Below are positions 12,703 through 24,666 of a stretch of DNA of 64,000 nucleotides, in pieces. The stretch is from NCBI RefSeq assembly GCF_932294415.1, contig NC_065535.1, forward strand, positions 10,535,282-10,599,281, given 5' to 3'. Source of the stretch: Quercus robur. Taxonomy: Eukaryota > Streptophyta > Magnoliopsida > Fagales > Fagaceae. The translations under genes were made by a program, and so were the position numbers. The notes beneath the pieces are model-generated. The model saw only the letters and a program-made list of their open reading frames with translations. It had not been told where the DNA came from and searched no databases. Numbering within the stretch: position 1 is the stretch's first letter; each line of letters starts with the position of its first letter.

Positions 12703-12786
12703 TGTCAGAAGTGGGATTTGAACCCACGCCCTCTCTCGAAGACCAGAACTTGAGTCTGGCGCCTTAGACCACTCGGCCATCCTGAC
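12703..12786 (-). tRNA. tRNA-Leu(CAA)
   Basis: The minus strand folds as a class II tRNA: acceptor stem GTCAGGA paired with TTCTGAC, discriminator A at 12703, D arm containing GGCCGAGTGGTCTAAGGCG, anticodon stem CCAGA/TCTGG with anticodon CAA (complement of 12750-12752), a long variable arm and a T arm with GGTTCAAATCC. There is no intron. Oligo-T stretches follow on the minus strand, fitting a Pol III terminator. It decodes UUG leucine codons. A near-identical gene lies at 27288-27371. Confidence 0.96.
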
Positions 12787-13022
12787 TGTTTGTGACAAGT
12801 GGTTCAAAAATATAGCTCAAGTATTAGAACATTTTGAGATGAGCAAGGGTGGACCCTACTATAATAGAAAGACTTTAGAGCTTTTTCTGCCGAATAAATC
12901 CTTTATTGCTCAAAAAACTCAACCTGAAACAGGAGAGAAACAAAAAGATTGGGCCTAGACCCATCTCTAACAAAGGCCTAAGAAACATGAGAAGGCTAAT
13001 TGGAGATGAGAATTGGCCTAGA

Positions 13023-13480
13023 TCAATTTACAAGAGCTGCCCATTGGGCGAGCAAATGTGTAGATACATTACCCTTTCTATGAACAAAAGCAAATTCAAC
13101 ATTTGAAAAACAATTAGCAAAGAATAAAATATCTTCTAAAATAGACCTGATACTACAATGCAAGGTTATATTTGACTTTTTCAGCGGTTTAATGACATTC
13201 CAGACATCTCCCTCCAAGATTATATTATGAAATCCTTCATTCATAGCACACCTCATGGCATACCAAGTTGCTCTCACTTCCCCTAGCAGGAAATTTCCAC
13301 TCTCAAATTGCTCTGACCATGCGAACGAAGGTTGCCAGCTATATCTCTTCCCATAACTGCAACTATGGTTTTCTCTTCATGGATTGTAGCATCAAAATTT
13401 AGCTTGATCCATCTCTTTGGAGGGGGAGACCATAACACATCTTTGGATGGTCTCTCATTTTGCTCCTTTCAAGCTTCTTT
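13023..13480 (-). pseudogene. LINE-type RNase H (RVT_3) remnant
   Basis: The minus strand encodes pieces of the reverse transcriptase-associated RNase H domain common at the 3' end of plant L1-like LINEs. SPPPKRWIKLNFDAT is seen near 13430-13480 and then ATWYAMRCAMNEG..ILEGDVWNVI..FVHRKGN within 13023-13277. The two parts are not in one frame and stop codons interrupt the first, so the copy is dead. Catalytic acidic residues are partly visible (FDAT, EGD). It could instead be a fragment of a domesticated RVT_3 gene, but the decay argues against that. Confidence 0.65.
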
Positions 13481-13650
13481 ATGCTCCATGAAGACTCTAA
13501 AAAATTGCTAAACCCACTAAAGTTTGGATTTTACACCTAATATCATTATATTACTAGATTACCTCATTATTATTTTCATTTACACAAAAAATAGGGTACA
13601 TAGAAGACTATAGCATACGCAATTTTAGGGGTGACGTTGAGGACATCTTG

Positions 13651-14235
13651 GGGCTTGTTTGGTAGTGGTACACTGATGCTTAAGTATTGTTGTTCAAAAT
13701 GATGTGAAAATTATAAAATTTAAAAAGTGTTGTAAAAATACGTGTTTAGAGTACTCATAATGCAAAAAATGTGTTTGGTACCATGTTTCAAATAACATAT
13801 TTTAAAATATGAAAAAAACGTAATTGTGTGTTTGGTATGTGTATGTATTTTTTTTTTTTTTTAAAGTAAGGAAATAATGCTATTTTATTTAAGGAGATAG
13901 AAAAAGAAAGAAAAAAAAGAAAGAGAGAGAACGACAAAGTGGTGGGCCCGTAGGAAAAAAAGAAAGAAAAGAAAAAGAGTTTAGTCTTGTCAATGGGTCT
14001 TACGATTTTCAACTTATTTACAAAAAGACTACTCAGCAACACGTTACTTGAAAACTAAAAACTAATATAGTAAGTTTTCAAAATACATGTTTTAAACACC
14101 CTAAATTGAGAACTATAACTCAAACATTCTTGATTAAAAAAACTCCTACCAAACATAGTTTTCTTTTTGGGGCCCATAGTTTTCAGTATTTAAACATTGA
14201 AAACTATTATTTGAGTTTGCATACCAAACAGGCCC
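13651..14235. mobile_element. MITE with GGGCYTGTTTGGTA ends, 3-bp TSD
   Basis: The ends are GGGCTTGTTTGGTA on the left and the inverse of GGGCCTGTTTGGTA on the right. Both are flanked by TTG (13648-13650 and 14236-14238), a 3-bp target duplication. Length is 585 bp and the interior is AT-rich and non-coding. End sequence and TSD size fit a Tourist/PIF-Harbinger-like MITE. Confidence 0.75.
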
Positions 14236-14715
14236 TTGATGTTCTTAGAAGAGTAACCACATCCTGGTAGCATGGCTCCCCACAATCAACCCATTCTTCT
14301 TTTGCCAAGGATCTTACTATTTTCAAAGGACATCCATTTTCAATTTCTATTCAAGAGTTCTAACATGTTTCCATTCCCCTTCAAAACCATGAAAAATGAA
14401 CAAATGTTCTAAGATGATTTTGGCAATTACTTTTTTTTGTGTGAAATATTTTTCTCTTAAAGTTTTAATTTTTTTTTCTATAATTGTTACATGTGGGGGA
14501 GTGGGGATTCAAACCTTGGTTATCCTCATTTAAGAGATCATACAATGTCATTGAGCAACAATATGCTTGACAAAATACTACTTAATTTAGTGTAACAATG
14601 TTAATTAATATTTAAATGTAGTTAAATAGTATTTTTAAGTGTTCAATTTCTACTAAGTTGACTCATTTGGACTGATTCATGGTAAGATAAAACAATCATG
14701 TTTGGGATGGATTGT

Positions 14716-14860
14716 GGGTTCCAGCTAGCTCAACTGGTAAAATCTCTGATGGTTGAATAAGAGATCTAGGGTTCAATCTCCGCCTACATCAAAAATTGAT
14801 TGGTGTCTTGGTCTGATGATAAAGAGTTATCATTAGGAGCAGATGCCATAAGTTGAAACT

Positions 14861-14893
<33 letters not shown>
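14716..14893 (+). mobile_element. tRNA-derived SINE, copy 1
   Basis: The element has an A-box-like TAGCTCAACTGG at about 14727, a B-box-like GGTTCAATCTCC at about 14770, a tRNA-unrelated body with TGGTCTGATGATAAAGAG, and a terminal A tract of about 25 bases. Related copies lie at 15384-15412 plus 25257-25391 (split by the LTR element) and, reversed, at 40180-40367. Transcription by Pol III is expected for the family. No target duplication was clear at this copy. Confidence 0.8.
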
Positions 14894-15383
14894 CTGATAG
14901 TCACAACAAGAAAGAAGGGGGGATTTGAACCTTGATTCTCCCCATAATGGAGAATCTAGGTTTTTGCCATTTTTTTTTTCAAATATGAATAAGATAGATT
15001 TGGGATGAAATTCTCAGTATTTAATACGGTCCACTGTGTAAAATATTAAAAGTGCTTGGGGTTTGGGATTTGGAAAGGTTTTTTACTTCCATATTTGACC
15101 ATTTTATTTTTTAATTTTAAATTATTCATGTGAAAAAAAATCCCTAATAGATAAGTGGAACATAATAAATATTTAATTTTATTGTGAATTTTCTTACCTT
15201 TAAATATCATATAACATTCACATAAATAACTTGTTATTTTTCAAATTAATCCCAAACAAGTGTCATATGGAAAGAAGTTTTGTAGACCCCTATATAAATA
15301 GTAAATGGATAGTTGTGCATGATGAACGGACTCTTGTAATCAACAAGTACTAGACAAGTATTCTAAATAGTAAAAAAAAGTGA
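14894..15383. other. Intergenic AT-rich DNA
   Basis: No gene or element with defined ends was recognised between the first SINE copy and the second. Confidence 0.4.
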
Positions 15384-15412
15384 GCTCTAGTTAGCTCAAT
15401 TGATAAAAACTC

Positions 15413-16002
15413 TGATGGTGTCACAAATCATCCAAGTCCATAACCCGTCCATATGTCTCGTCCAACGAAAGAAGCTATATTAGGCGGAGGAAATTCCTAA
15501 CGTCCTGGCGAACCTCGTCCATATATGGACGAGGAATACCTCATGGAATCTACTCATTATTTACGCAGGGCAAGCCTTTCAAGATGGTCTCGTCCATCTT
15601 TCACTAAAGATGGACGAGCTCATCGTGGAAGTCTCGTCCATCTTTGCTAATGACAGACGAGTTCATCGGCCCGTCCAACCCAGGTAACTTCCACAGCGGT
15701 TATGGAAGTTACCCCCAATTCTCCGGACTCCTCGACATTGGGAACGGTTACTAAACAGATAACCGTTCCACACATACTATATAAAGCTTCTTCGATGAAT
15801 GGTAAAGGGGGATTCAGACAATTTCTTTTTGAGAGAATATTTATTCCTTACAGAGAGTTCAAAAGTAACTAACTTCATCATCGGAGGATTTTTGGCCGGT
15901 CACCACCGGTCTCCTCTGATTCAGTGTTCTTTGTATTACAAGAGATAGCCCAAAGATCATCGCTCGAGTCTTGTCAACCCATTGATATCCAAGGAATTAT
16001 CA
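15413..16002 (+). repeat. 5' LTR of the Tat element
   Basis: It begins TGATGGTGTC and ends ATTATCA, 590 bp long, and matches the 3' LTR at about 98 percent. It carries strong CTCGTCC/GGACGAG hairpins (15513-15534 and 15589-15618) and the promoter described separately. Confidence 0.95.
15741..15785 (+). promoter_or_regulatory. LTR core promoter with paired MYB-like sites
   Basis: A perfect 10-bp inverted pair, GGAACGGTTA (15741-15750) and TAACCGTTCC (15760-15769), lies just upstream of a TATA box TATATAAA (15778-15785). AACGGTTA resembles plant MYB-binding cores. The same arrangement is preserved in the 3' LTR at 24995-25039. Function is inferred. Confidence 0.6.
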
Positions 16003-16004
16003 GT

Positions 16005-16020
16005 TGGCGCCGTCTGTGGG
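16005..16020 (+). other. Primer-binding site
   Basis: TGGCGCCGTCTGTGGG follows the 5' LTR after two bases. The TGGCGCC start is the form expected for tRNA-primed reverse transcription in plant Ty3/gypsy elements; the exact tRNA was not determined. Confidence 0.8.
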
Positions 16021-16062
16021 AAGAGATTGTTTCACAGTTTACTTCTCCGTGACAAAGGGTTG

Positions 16063-17300
16063 ATGGTTCGGACTAGATCAAGGGCTACTAGCCCAGGCCA
16101 TCAGGGAAGCAGCAACCCGCATCGCAATCGCCAGTCTGCGCCGGTCATGCAGTCATCTGCCCAACATGCACAATCTATGGCAGACGCTATGGCAGAGTTG
16201 ACTCGCCAAAACCAGGAATTACGAATGGAGATTAATATGAGGAGGCAAACACATGAAGAACGTGAAGGAGGACAAACACAGAGTCATGGCGGAAGAGAGA
16301 ATACCGAAGTTGGAAGTCAGTTTAGAGGCACCACTTCACGAACGGTACCATACTTGAAGGAAGAAATGGACCAAATGAAGAGAGTTATGGAGGAAATGAA
16401 GGAGAATATGAAAAGGGCGAATCTGATAGAAGATTTGGTTCACAGGACTGATTCTCCCTTTACGGCTTCCATCAACGGTCACCCCCTACCATCAAAGTTC
16501 AAGTTGCCTTCTCTGGATTCATATGATGGAACATGTGACCCGTTTGATCACATAGCCACTTTCAAGACCACCATGCATCTTCAAGGGGTGCCTGATGAGA
16601 TAATGTGTAGAGCCTTCCCTACCACCCTTAAGGGTTCAGCGCGAGTTTGGTTTAGCAAGATACCTCCAAATTCGGTGAGTTCTTTTGAAGAGTTGAGCAA
16701 GTTGTTTGTTAACAATTTCATTAGGGGACAAAGGCACAAGCATTCCTCGTCCAGTTTGTTGATAATAGAGCAGGGAGAGAACGAGAGCCTTCGGTCATTT
16801 ATCACCCGTTTCAACAGAGAAGCTCTCAGTGTGGATGAAGCAGATGATAAACTTCTACTGGCAGCCTTCCATAACGGCGTGAATTCGGATCTGTTTATAC
16901 ACAAGCTCTATGAAAAAGAGCCCCAGTCCATGGCCGAACTCGTCCATTCGGCTCAGAATTTTATGAATGCAGAAGATGCAATCATTGCTAAGAAGAGGAA
17001 GAGGTCTGAGAGAATGGACGCAAATCCCAGTCGCCATCACGAGCAGGGTACTCGTCCAAAGAAGGGACGGACGGAGGAAAAGAGAGACCGAGAAAGTAAG
17101 AAGCCAGGCCCTTCAGTACGGAACCAGCAATATACCCCTTTAAACGCCCCGCTTGAGTAGGTCCTTATGCAAATCAAGGATGATCCTTCCCTGAAATGGC
17201 CGGAGAAAATGAAGGGGGATCCTAATAAGCGCAACAGGAACAAGTATTGTCGCTTCCATAGGGATCATGGTCATGACACAGACGAGTGTTTTGACTTAAA
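16063..17300 (+). other. gag region of the Tat element
   Basis: The region encodes a gag-type protein: a basic, Gln-rich start (MVRTRSRATSPG), a coiled-coil-like stretch rich in Met/Glu, and the capsid-type core around FPTTLKGSARVWF and LRSFITRFNREAL. A zinc-knuckle-like CRFHRDHGHDTDEC lies near 17245-17290. This is the structural protein of the element and is treated as a fossil. Confidence 0.85.
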
Positions 17301-17579
17301 GCAACAAATTGAAAATCTCATAAGGCAAGGGAAATTGAGGGGTTTCCTTGGACGAGACCAGAGGGACGAAAAACAGAAGGGAAAGATGGAAGAATCATCG
17401 CGACCACCACTCGGGGAGATAAAAGTCATCATTGGGGGAAGTTCAACTAGCCAGTCATCCAAGTCCAAGAAAGCATACTTGAAGGTAGTACAGAGCGTCC
17501 AACTTTCTGGACGATCACCGAGAGCAAGGTCCACGGACGAGCGGGCAATCACTTTCATGGACGAGGATGCTGACAGAAT

Positions 17580-17900
17580 TCATCACCCACATGATGATGC
17601 TCTCGTCATTTCCTTACTAATTGCAAACTACACAACCAGAAGAGTTCTTGTGGACAATGGAAGCTCAGCAGACATTTTATATTATCTAGCTTTTCAGCAG
17701 ATGAGATTAGGACGAGACCGGCTCCGTCCAGTGAACTCCCCCCTAGTAGGTTTTGGTGGGATGAAGGTGCAACCAGTGGATACTATCTCCTTATCTGTGG
17801 TAGTGGGGGCAAATCCACGACAAATCACCAAGGATGTGAACTTCCTTGTGGTAGATTGTCCATCCTCCTACAATGCCATAATTGGGAGACCAACTTTGAA
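17580..17900 (+). other. Aspartic protease domain of the Tat element
   Basis: VDNGSSADILYYLAF near 17650 is the D-N/T-G-S/A-type active-site motif of Ty3/gypsy proteases, and the later FLVVDCPSSYNAIIGRP is the usual downstream signature. Confidence 0.85.
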
Positions 17901-18369
17901 TAGTTGGAAAGCCGTAACCTCTACTTACCATTTATCAGTCAAGTTTCCAACAGAACACGGGGTAGGACAGGTACAAGGTGACCAACTGGCAGCAAGAGAA
18001 TGTTACTTGGCCATGCTGGCCATGGATGAACAAGTTCAAGCAATGAGTATTGAAGAAAAGAAGGTTTAAGCAGAGCCTACTGAAGCATTGGAAGATATTT
18101 CCTTGGATGAAGATAACCCTGAGAGGTGTACCAGGGTTGGAGCAGATTTAGAAGAGAAGATTAAAAAAGACCTCGTCCAATTTTTGAAGAACAATATCGA
18201 TGTGTTTGCGTGGAGCCACGAGGATATGCCGAGTATAGACCCTAGTGTTATTACCCACCGTTTGAATGAATGTCCTTCCTCCAAGCTTGTGCGGCAAAAG
18301 AAGAGGGTGTTTGCCCCTAAGAGAGATAGTGCAATCAAGGATGAGGTCCAAAAGCTGATGGTAGCAAAG

Positions 18370-18960
18370 TTCATTCGGGAAGTGTACTACCCGGATTGGT
18401 TGGCCAATGTAGTAATGTTCAAAAAAGCAAATGGCAAGTGGAGAATGTGCGTGGACTTCACTGATCTGAACAAGGCTTGCCCCAAGGATAGTTATCCGCT
18501 ACCGCGCATTGACCAGTTAGTAGACTCAACTGCAGGCCACAAATTGCTTAGCTTCATGGATGCCTTTTCAGGATACAATCAGATAAGAATGGACGAGGCT
18601 GACCAAGAGAAGACATCTTTTGTCACCAGTCAAGGCTTATTCTGCTATAAGGTGATGCCGTTTGGTTTAAAGAACGCAGGGGCGACATATCAGAGGTTGG
18701 TCAATCACATGTTTCGTCCGCAGATTGGGCGAAATGTGGAAGTCTATGTAGATGACATGCTGGTGAAAAGTCAGGACGAAGGAAGGCATCTAGACGACCT
18801 GCAGGAGACATTTGAAACATTAAGGCAGTATCACATGAAGCTGAATCCTAGCAAATGTGCCTTTGGAGTATCATCAGGGAAATTTCTTGGCTTTATGGTA
18901 TCCCACAGGGGAATTGAGGCGAATCCAGATAAAATTCAAGCAATATTGGACATGAAGCCA
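18370..18960 (+). other. Reverse transcriptase domain of the Tat element
   Basis: The reverse transcriptase motifs are visible in order: FTDLNKACPKDSYPLPRID, MDAFSGYNQIRM, the VMPFGLKNAGATYQ block and the catalytic YVDD (18745-18756). Confidence 0.93.
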
Positions 18961-19119
18961 CCGCAAAATACCAAGGAAATTCAATCCCTCACTGGACGAG
19001 TTGCTGCGCTTAATAGGTTTGTCTCCAAAGCTACTGATAAATGTTTGCCATTTTTTAAGGTTCTTAAAAAAGCATTCGAATGGACCGACGAGTGTCAGAG
19101 AGCTTTTGAAGATTTGAAG

Positions 19120-19940
19120 GTATACCTTACCATGGCACCGCTGCTGAGTCCATCAGTGGAAGGAGAGGAATTATATTTATACTTAGCGGTAACCCCGCAT
19201 GCCGTGAGCTTAGCATTGATAAGAGAGGAAGATAAAGTGCAAAGACCTGTGTACTATACAAGCAAGGCATTGAAAGGAGCGGAAGGACGGTATCCACAAA
19301 TGGAGAAATTGGCCTTCGCACTAATCACCGCTTCAAGGAAACTGAGGCATTATTTCCAAGCACATGTCATTAATGTCATGACAGATCATCCGCTCACAAA
19401 GGTAATGAATAGACTGGAAGCTGCAGGACGATTAATCCAGTGGGCTGTGGAGCTCAGTGAGTTCGATATCAGGTATCAACCAAGGCATGCCATAAAAGCT
19501 CAATCCCTAGCAGATTTTATTGCGGAGTTTACCCCAAGTCATAATGAGATAGAAGACAGTAAGAGATGGATCGTCCACGTAGATGGTTCGTCTACACGGC
19601 ATGCAGGAGGAATTGATGTGGTCCTGCAATCCCCAGAAGGAGATAAACTGAAACATAAAATCCGTCTATAGTACCAAGCGACTAATAATGAAGTCGAATA
19701 TGAAGCCCTCCTCAAAGGGCTAGAATTGGCTAAGTCTGTGGAAGCCAAGTCCATATGTGTCATGGGGGATTCTCAACTGATCATGGGACAAGTGAATGGG
19801 ATGTATGAAGCGAAGGAAGAACGAATGAAAAAATACCTTGGAAGGGTGATGCGCCTTGTGAAAAGATTTGAAAACGCTGACTTCATTCAAATCCCAAGGG
19901 AAGAGAACATGGAAGCTGATACTATAGCGAAAGAAGTCTC
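19120..19940 (+). other. RNase H and second (archaeal-type) RNase H domains
   Basis: The first RNase H is seen as LYLYLAVTPHAVSLAL to about 19520, with RPVYYTSKAL and MTDHPL. A second RNase H-like domain follows from about 19560, with VHVDGSS, NNEVEYEALLKGLELA and GDSQLI. A second, archaeal-type RNase H is a known mark of the Tat lineage. Confidence 0.85.
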
Positions 19941-20149
19941 AGCAGATGAATCATTAAAGAAGTCAGATGAAGTTCAATATATGCCAAGTATAGATGTCCT
20001 AGAAGTACAACAGGTGGATAACAGAGAGAATTGGATGACTCCCATTATATCATACTTGAAAGACGGACGACTGCCAGAAGAGAAGGACGAGGCCAGGAAG
20101 GTGAGGGTGAGATCAGCTAGATATGTCCTTATGAATGAAGTGCTATACA

Positions 20150-21265
20150 AGAGAGGTTTCTCTCAACCATACCTTAGATGCTTAGCTTCAGACGAAGCAA
20201 ACTACGTACTGAGAGAAGTTCATGAAGGGGCATGTGGTAATCACTCAAGAGCCAGATCACTTGTCCACAAGGTCGTCCGTGCAGGGTATTACTGGCCGAA
20301 CATGCAAGCTGATGCTAAAGCATACGTTAAGGTCTGCGACCAGTGCCAGCGATTTAGCAATGTCCCCAGGCAACCATCGGAATACCTCACCCCAATGGTG
20401 GCATCGTGGCCCTTCGCACAATGGGGACTGGACATTTTGGGTCCCTTCCCTTTGGGAGTAAGGCAGATGAAGTTTTTAGTGGTTGGCATCGATTATTTCA
20501 CCAAATGGGTGGAAGCAGAACCGTTGGCAAATATCACACAACAGAATGTGAAAAACTTCGTGTGGAAGAACATTGTATGCAGATTTGGAGTGCCGAAGGT
20601 ATTGGTGTCTGACAACGGACGACAATTTGACAATGCACTCTTCAAGGACTTTTGCTTACACTTTGGAATTCAGAACCATTACTCCTCGCCTGCACACCCC
20701 CAAGCCAATGGCCAGGTTGAAGTTGCAAACCGATCCTTGTTGAAAATCATCAAGACTCGGCTTGAGGGGGCAAAGGGAGTATGGCCAAATGAATTACCAG
20801 GAGTTCTATGGGCATACAGGACCACAGTGAGGACCCCTACAGGGGAGACTCCTTTCAAGCTAGCCTATGGAAGCGATGCAGTCATACCTGCAGAAGCACA
20901 TATGGCTAATCACAGGGTGATGATGTATCAAGACAAGGATAATGAGGACCAGCTTCGTCTGAACCTCGATCTAATAGACGAGGTAAGGGCAAACGCAGAA
21001 CACAGGGCAGCAAAGTATAAGAACCTCATGGCTAGGCAGTATGATGCGATGGTGAAGCCTAGGCGTTTCAACATAGGAGATCTCGTCCTGAGAAAGGTCT
21101 CTTTGTCAACCAAGAACCCAGCACATGGGAAGTTGGGCCCAAACTGGGAAGGACCCTATAGAGTTGTCAACTGTAAAAGGCAAGGATCCTACTACCTGGA
21201 GGCCCTGGATGGGAGAAAGTTGGAACATCCTTGGAATGTGGAGCACCTGAGGAGGTACTACCAGT
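20150..21265 (+). other. Integrase domain of the Tat element
   Basis: The N-terminal HHCC zinc finger (H..H..CDQC near 20220-20350), the D,D-E core (GLDILGPFP, SDNGRQFD, PQANGQVEVANRSL) and a C-terminal GDLVLRKV block ending near HPWNVEHLRRYY are visible. There is no chromodomain. Confidence 0.93.
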
Positions 21266-22114
21266 AAGAGTGAATCTATGGACGAGACTGGGTCTTATTT
21301 GTCTACTAGCGTACTACTATGAATGATGCTGTTTGATACTACTATGTTTGGTGTTGCTTGTGTGGGAAGTTTGAAACTATGATCTTATTACTTTTATAGT
21401 TGTGTTATGGTTATGGACGAAGTCATGAAGCATGTATTTATTAAATAAAAAAGCATCAGTGTGCATGTGCCTTGTCTGTAAACAATATTTATGTTATGTA
21501 CAAAATGTTGTGTGAATTCTCCATGATATTGTCGTCCAAGTCAATCCTCAAGAGGGTTGAAAGATCCAAGACGAACAAAATCTCTAGACGCAGAGATGTA
21601 ACGTCTAAATTTTCTTAAATAAAGCAAGGAAAAACCACATCCACACCCGTCCAACTCATGGACGAGGCAGAGCCAACTGAAACAATCCAAATTCTGGACG
21701 AGAGAAAAAGTTGGCAAAATGAGTAAGATGGTATGTAAAATTAGTTTGCAAGTCTTAAGACGAATCAAGCTAATTAAAAATACTACCTGCTAAGACGAGT
21801 TAGACTACATGAAAAATATGTATTCTTGACATGGACGAGCCAAAGCTGGAGTTAAAATAGCTTAGCAGCATTCGTCCATGCAAAGGAAATGAAATCACTT
21901 GTCCATGCAAAGAAAGTAAAACTTCATTAAAAGGGTGACATCCTACGTTCAAGGGTTATAGTTTGAAAAACAGAAATAGTTTACTTAAAAAACCCGTCCT
22001 AAAACCATGGATGAGTATAATGTATTCTCGTTACATAAAAGGTCCAAAAACAAAGGACCAAATACAGAACCAAACAAAAAAGAAAAACAAAGCTAAAAGG
22101 TTAAAAGTCTCGTC

Positions 22115-24306
22115 CTAAGAAGGGGGAGCATTCACAGCAGGCTCGTCCTGAGGAGGCTGAGTACTAGCGTTGTCTTCCACGTTGACGTCATCAAAGCCGG
22201 TCTGGAGAAGAGAGCTTGTGGCAGCAGCAAGGTTAAGCTTGATTGCGCTAAAGTCAACTTCAGGGAAGTTCTCAATAGCGTCCATTCTGAAATCTTCAAA
22301 ACCAGCTGCATAATTGCGATCCAAAGTGTCTGTATACGCTTTGGACGACTTGAACTCAGCCACAGCGTCCTCTTTTGCCTTAGAGAGACGAGCATTCAAT
22401 TCATCGTTCATCTTCTGCAAGTGATCAATGCGCGTATCCTTCTCCAATGCATCAGTCCTTAGCTCCTCAATCAGCTTGTTACGTTCTTTGACCTCGTCCT
22501 TAGCCTTTTCAGCAGCCCCAGCCCACTTTTTACAGTCAACGTTCACCTACTGAATCCTCGTCTCCAACAAGACTCTCGTCTTGTCCAGCTCTGTTGCCTG
22601 TCTAGACGCTGCTATAAACTTTGACATGGCCTATGAAGAGACAAAGCAACATAAAATGATTAAATGAGGAAAAGTTGCTAACTGAACAAAGACGAGAGAT
22701 ACTGACATACCTTGAAGAGGTCATGGACGCTTGAATGCTCTTCAAGCCCATGTTATAGCACATGTTTATATCCTCGTCCTGGACGGCTATCTGAAAATGT
22801 TCCCAAGCCAGGTCTTCGTTCTCAATGATGTTCATAGAAGGCTGGGACGAGCCAGGCGTAGTAGACTTGACCAAAGGAGTTCTGGGCGGAGTCTTGGACG
22901 GAGTGGACTCAATTGGGGTGGATGAATCCACATCGACTATCTGGACGGCAAGCTGAGACTGAGAAGGTTTGGACTTGACCACCTTGGACGAGCCTTGTTT
23001 AACCCTTTTGTCTCTACGACTGGGGAGCCCTTCCAGGTCAATGTTCTTTGGCAAGAATTTTCTTTTGTCCCCAGCCGTTGGACGTGTCTGACCCTCAGGA
23101 CGATCCTGGGCCATACCCTCAGGACGTTTCCCCTCTCCTGCAATTTCCTTCCCTTTGTTCTCTTTCATTGTTGACATTCCTAAGACGAGATGAACAAATT
23201 AGGAAATGTATACATAAAAAAGAAAAAGGAAAGGAAGTTTAGCTAAAAACTTACTTTTTCGCACAGTAACTTCGTGGGCTATAGCTTCGTCTGAAGGCTC
23301 GGGACCTAAACCCCACTTGGCTAGACGTCTAAGCGTGACAAGAGAATGAAAGCTCCTGTCTGTATGTAGACGAGCCCTGTGGACGCGGTCACGGTGAAAT
23401 TTGCTCAAGGACGAACGTTTGGCAGCTACAACACAATGAACAAAAAAAGGTTAGGAATTGCAAATGTATCAAATAGAAGTAAGAATAAAAATAAACAGGG
23501 GGAAGGGACGTACCTTCTGGACGAAGGTTCCCTAGGTCCCCAGTGTAAGGGGGAAAGGGATCCTTGCCAACGTCCACAGGGTTCCCTGCCCAGAAGCCTG
23601 AAACAAAAATGAACTCCGTCTTCCACTTCCTATCAGATGAAGCTAGGGACTTAATCAACCTACAATCGTTCCCCCTAGCAGTAAACTGATAAAAACCCTC
23701 AGATTGGCTTATGGCAGATGGTTTATAACAATAAAGGAACTCGTCCACTGTAAGAGGACGGTCCCCACCAAAAACTTCCCTCCACAAAATTTGCATGGAG
23801 ATAACTAATCTCCATGCATTAGGATTGAATTGACAAACACCTAAACCTAATTTGACTAATAACTCTCTAGCGAAGGCATTTAAAGGAAACCTAAGGCCAC
23901 CTAAGAAGTAAGATTCATAGACGCCTATTCCAAAACGGGGTTCACAACACCACTCTCCACGGACGGGCAGCCTAGGGTTAAACTCGTCTGGAATTTGATA
24001 CCAGGATTTAAGACTACTTAACCTTTGTTCGTCCGTCTTAGAATGGACGCCTACAGCACAACTAAAGACGGTTTCTACCTCGTCCGTAGGATTGGACGGA
24101 GAACCAGCTTGAGAGCCAGAAGCTCTCCTAAGCTGTTCTTGGACGACCTCAAGAGGGAACCCAGGGGCCCCAGAAGAGTAATTCTCGTCCGTGCTTCCTC
24201 CACTCTCATCACTAGCGCTGCTAGAACTAGACCTATCACTAGTATCCTCACAGTACTCGTCTATAGCCTTATTAAGGCTATCAGTAGACGAGGAAGCAAC
24301 AGACAT
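22115..24306 (-). other. Antisense coding block of the Tat element
   Basis: Minus-strand coding sequence lies between integrase and the 3' LTR. It starts at 24306 with an acidic Ser-rich N-terminus (MSVASSSTDSLNKAID), followed by a globular part with SWYQIPDEFNPRLPVRGEW, GLRFPLNAFARELL and QLNPNAW-like wording. Further antisense stretches at about 23200-23430, 22600-23190 and 22115-22550 are separated by intron-like spacers; the last is coiled-coil-like and rich in Lys, Glu and Asp. Antisense genes at this place are known in Tat elements such as Grande, where splicing is expected. The function of these proteins is unknown. It is treated here as part of the fossil. Confidence 0.7.
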
Positions 24307-24647
24307 CTCTAATAAAAACTGAAAACCTAAAGACGAGGAGAAGAAGAGTACCTGGCTCTAGACGGAAGAAGACTCTAGACGTAGAGGAACTCTTAGACGA
24401 GGCTCTAGACGATGGATGTCAAGGAAGAAAATCTCTGGAATGAGGAGGGTTAAGGGAGGCATTCCACTATTTATAGGATGCTGACCTGGGTAATCGAAAC
24501 GACCCAACCAATACGAAAGCGACACGTGGCATCTACCTCGGAAAAATAAATCGATGGAATCAGTCGCCAATAAAAAAAATGACACGTGGCGCAGTAATTA
24601 TTAACGAATTATATACGTCCAAGGACGTCCAACCCTTTGGACGACTC

Positions 24648-24666
24648 ACATGGACGAGGGGGCAAC
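24648..24666 (+). other. Polypurine tract region
   Basis: A purine-rich run (GGACGAGGGGG) directly precedes the 3' LTR start at 24667 and serves as the expected plus-strand priming site. Confidence 0.7.
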
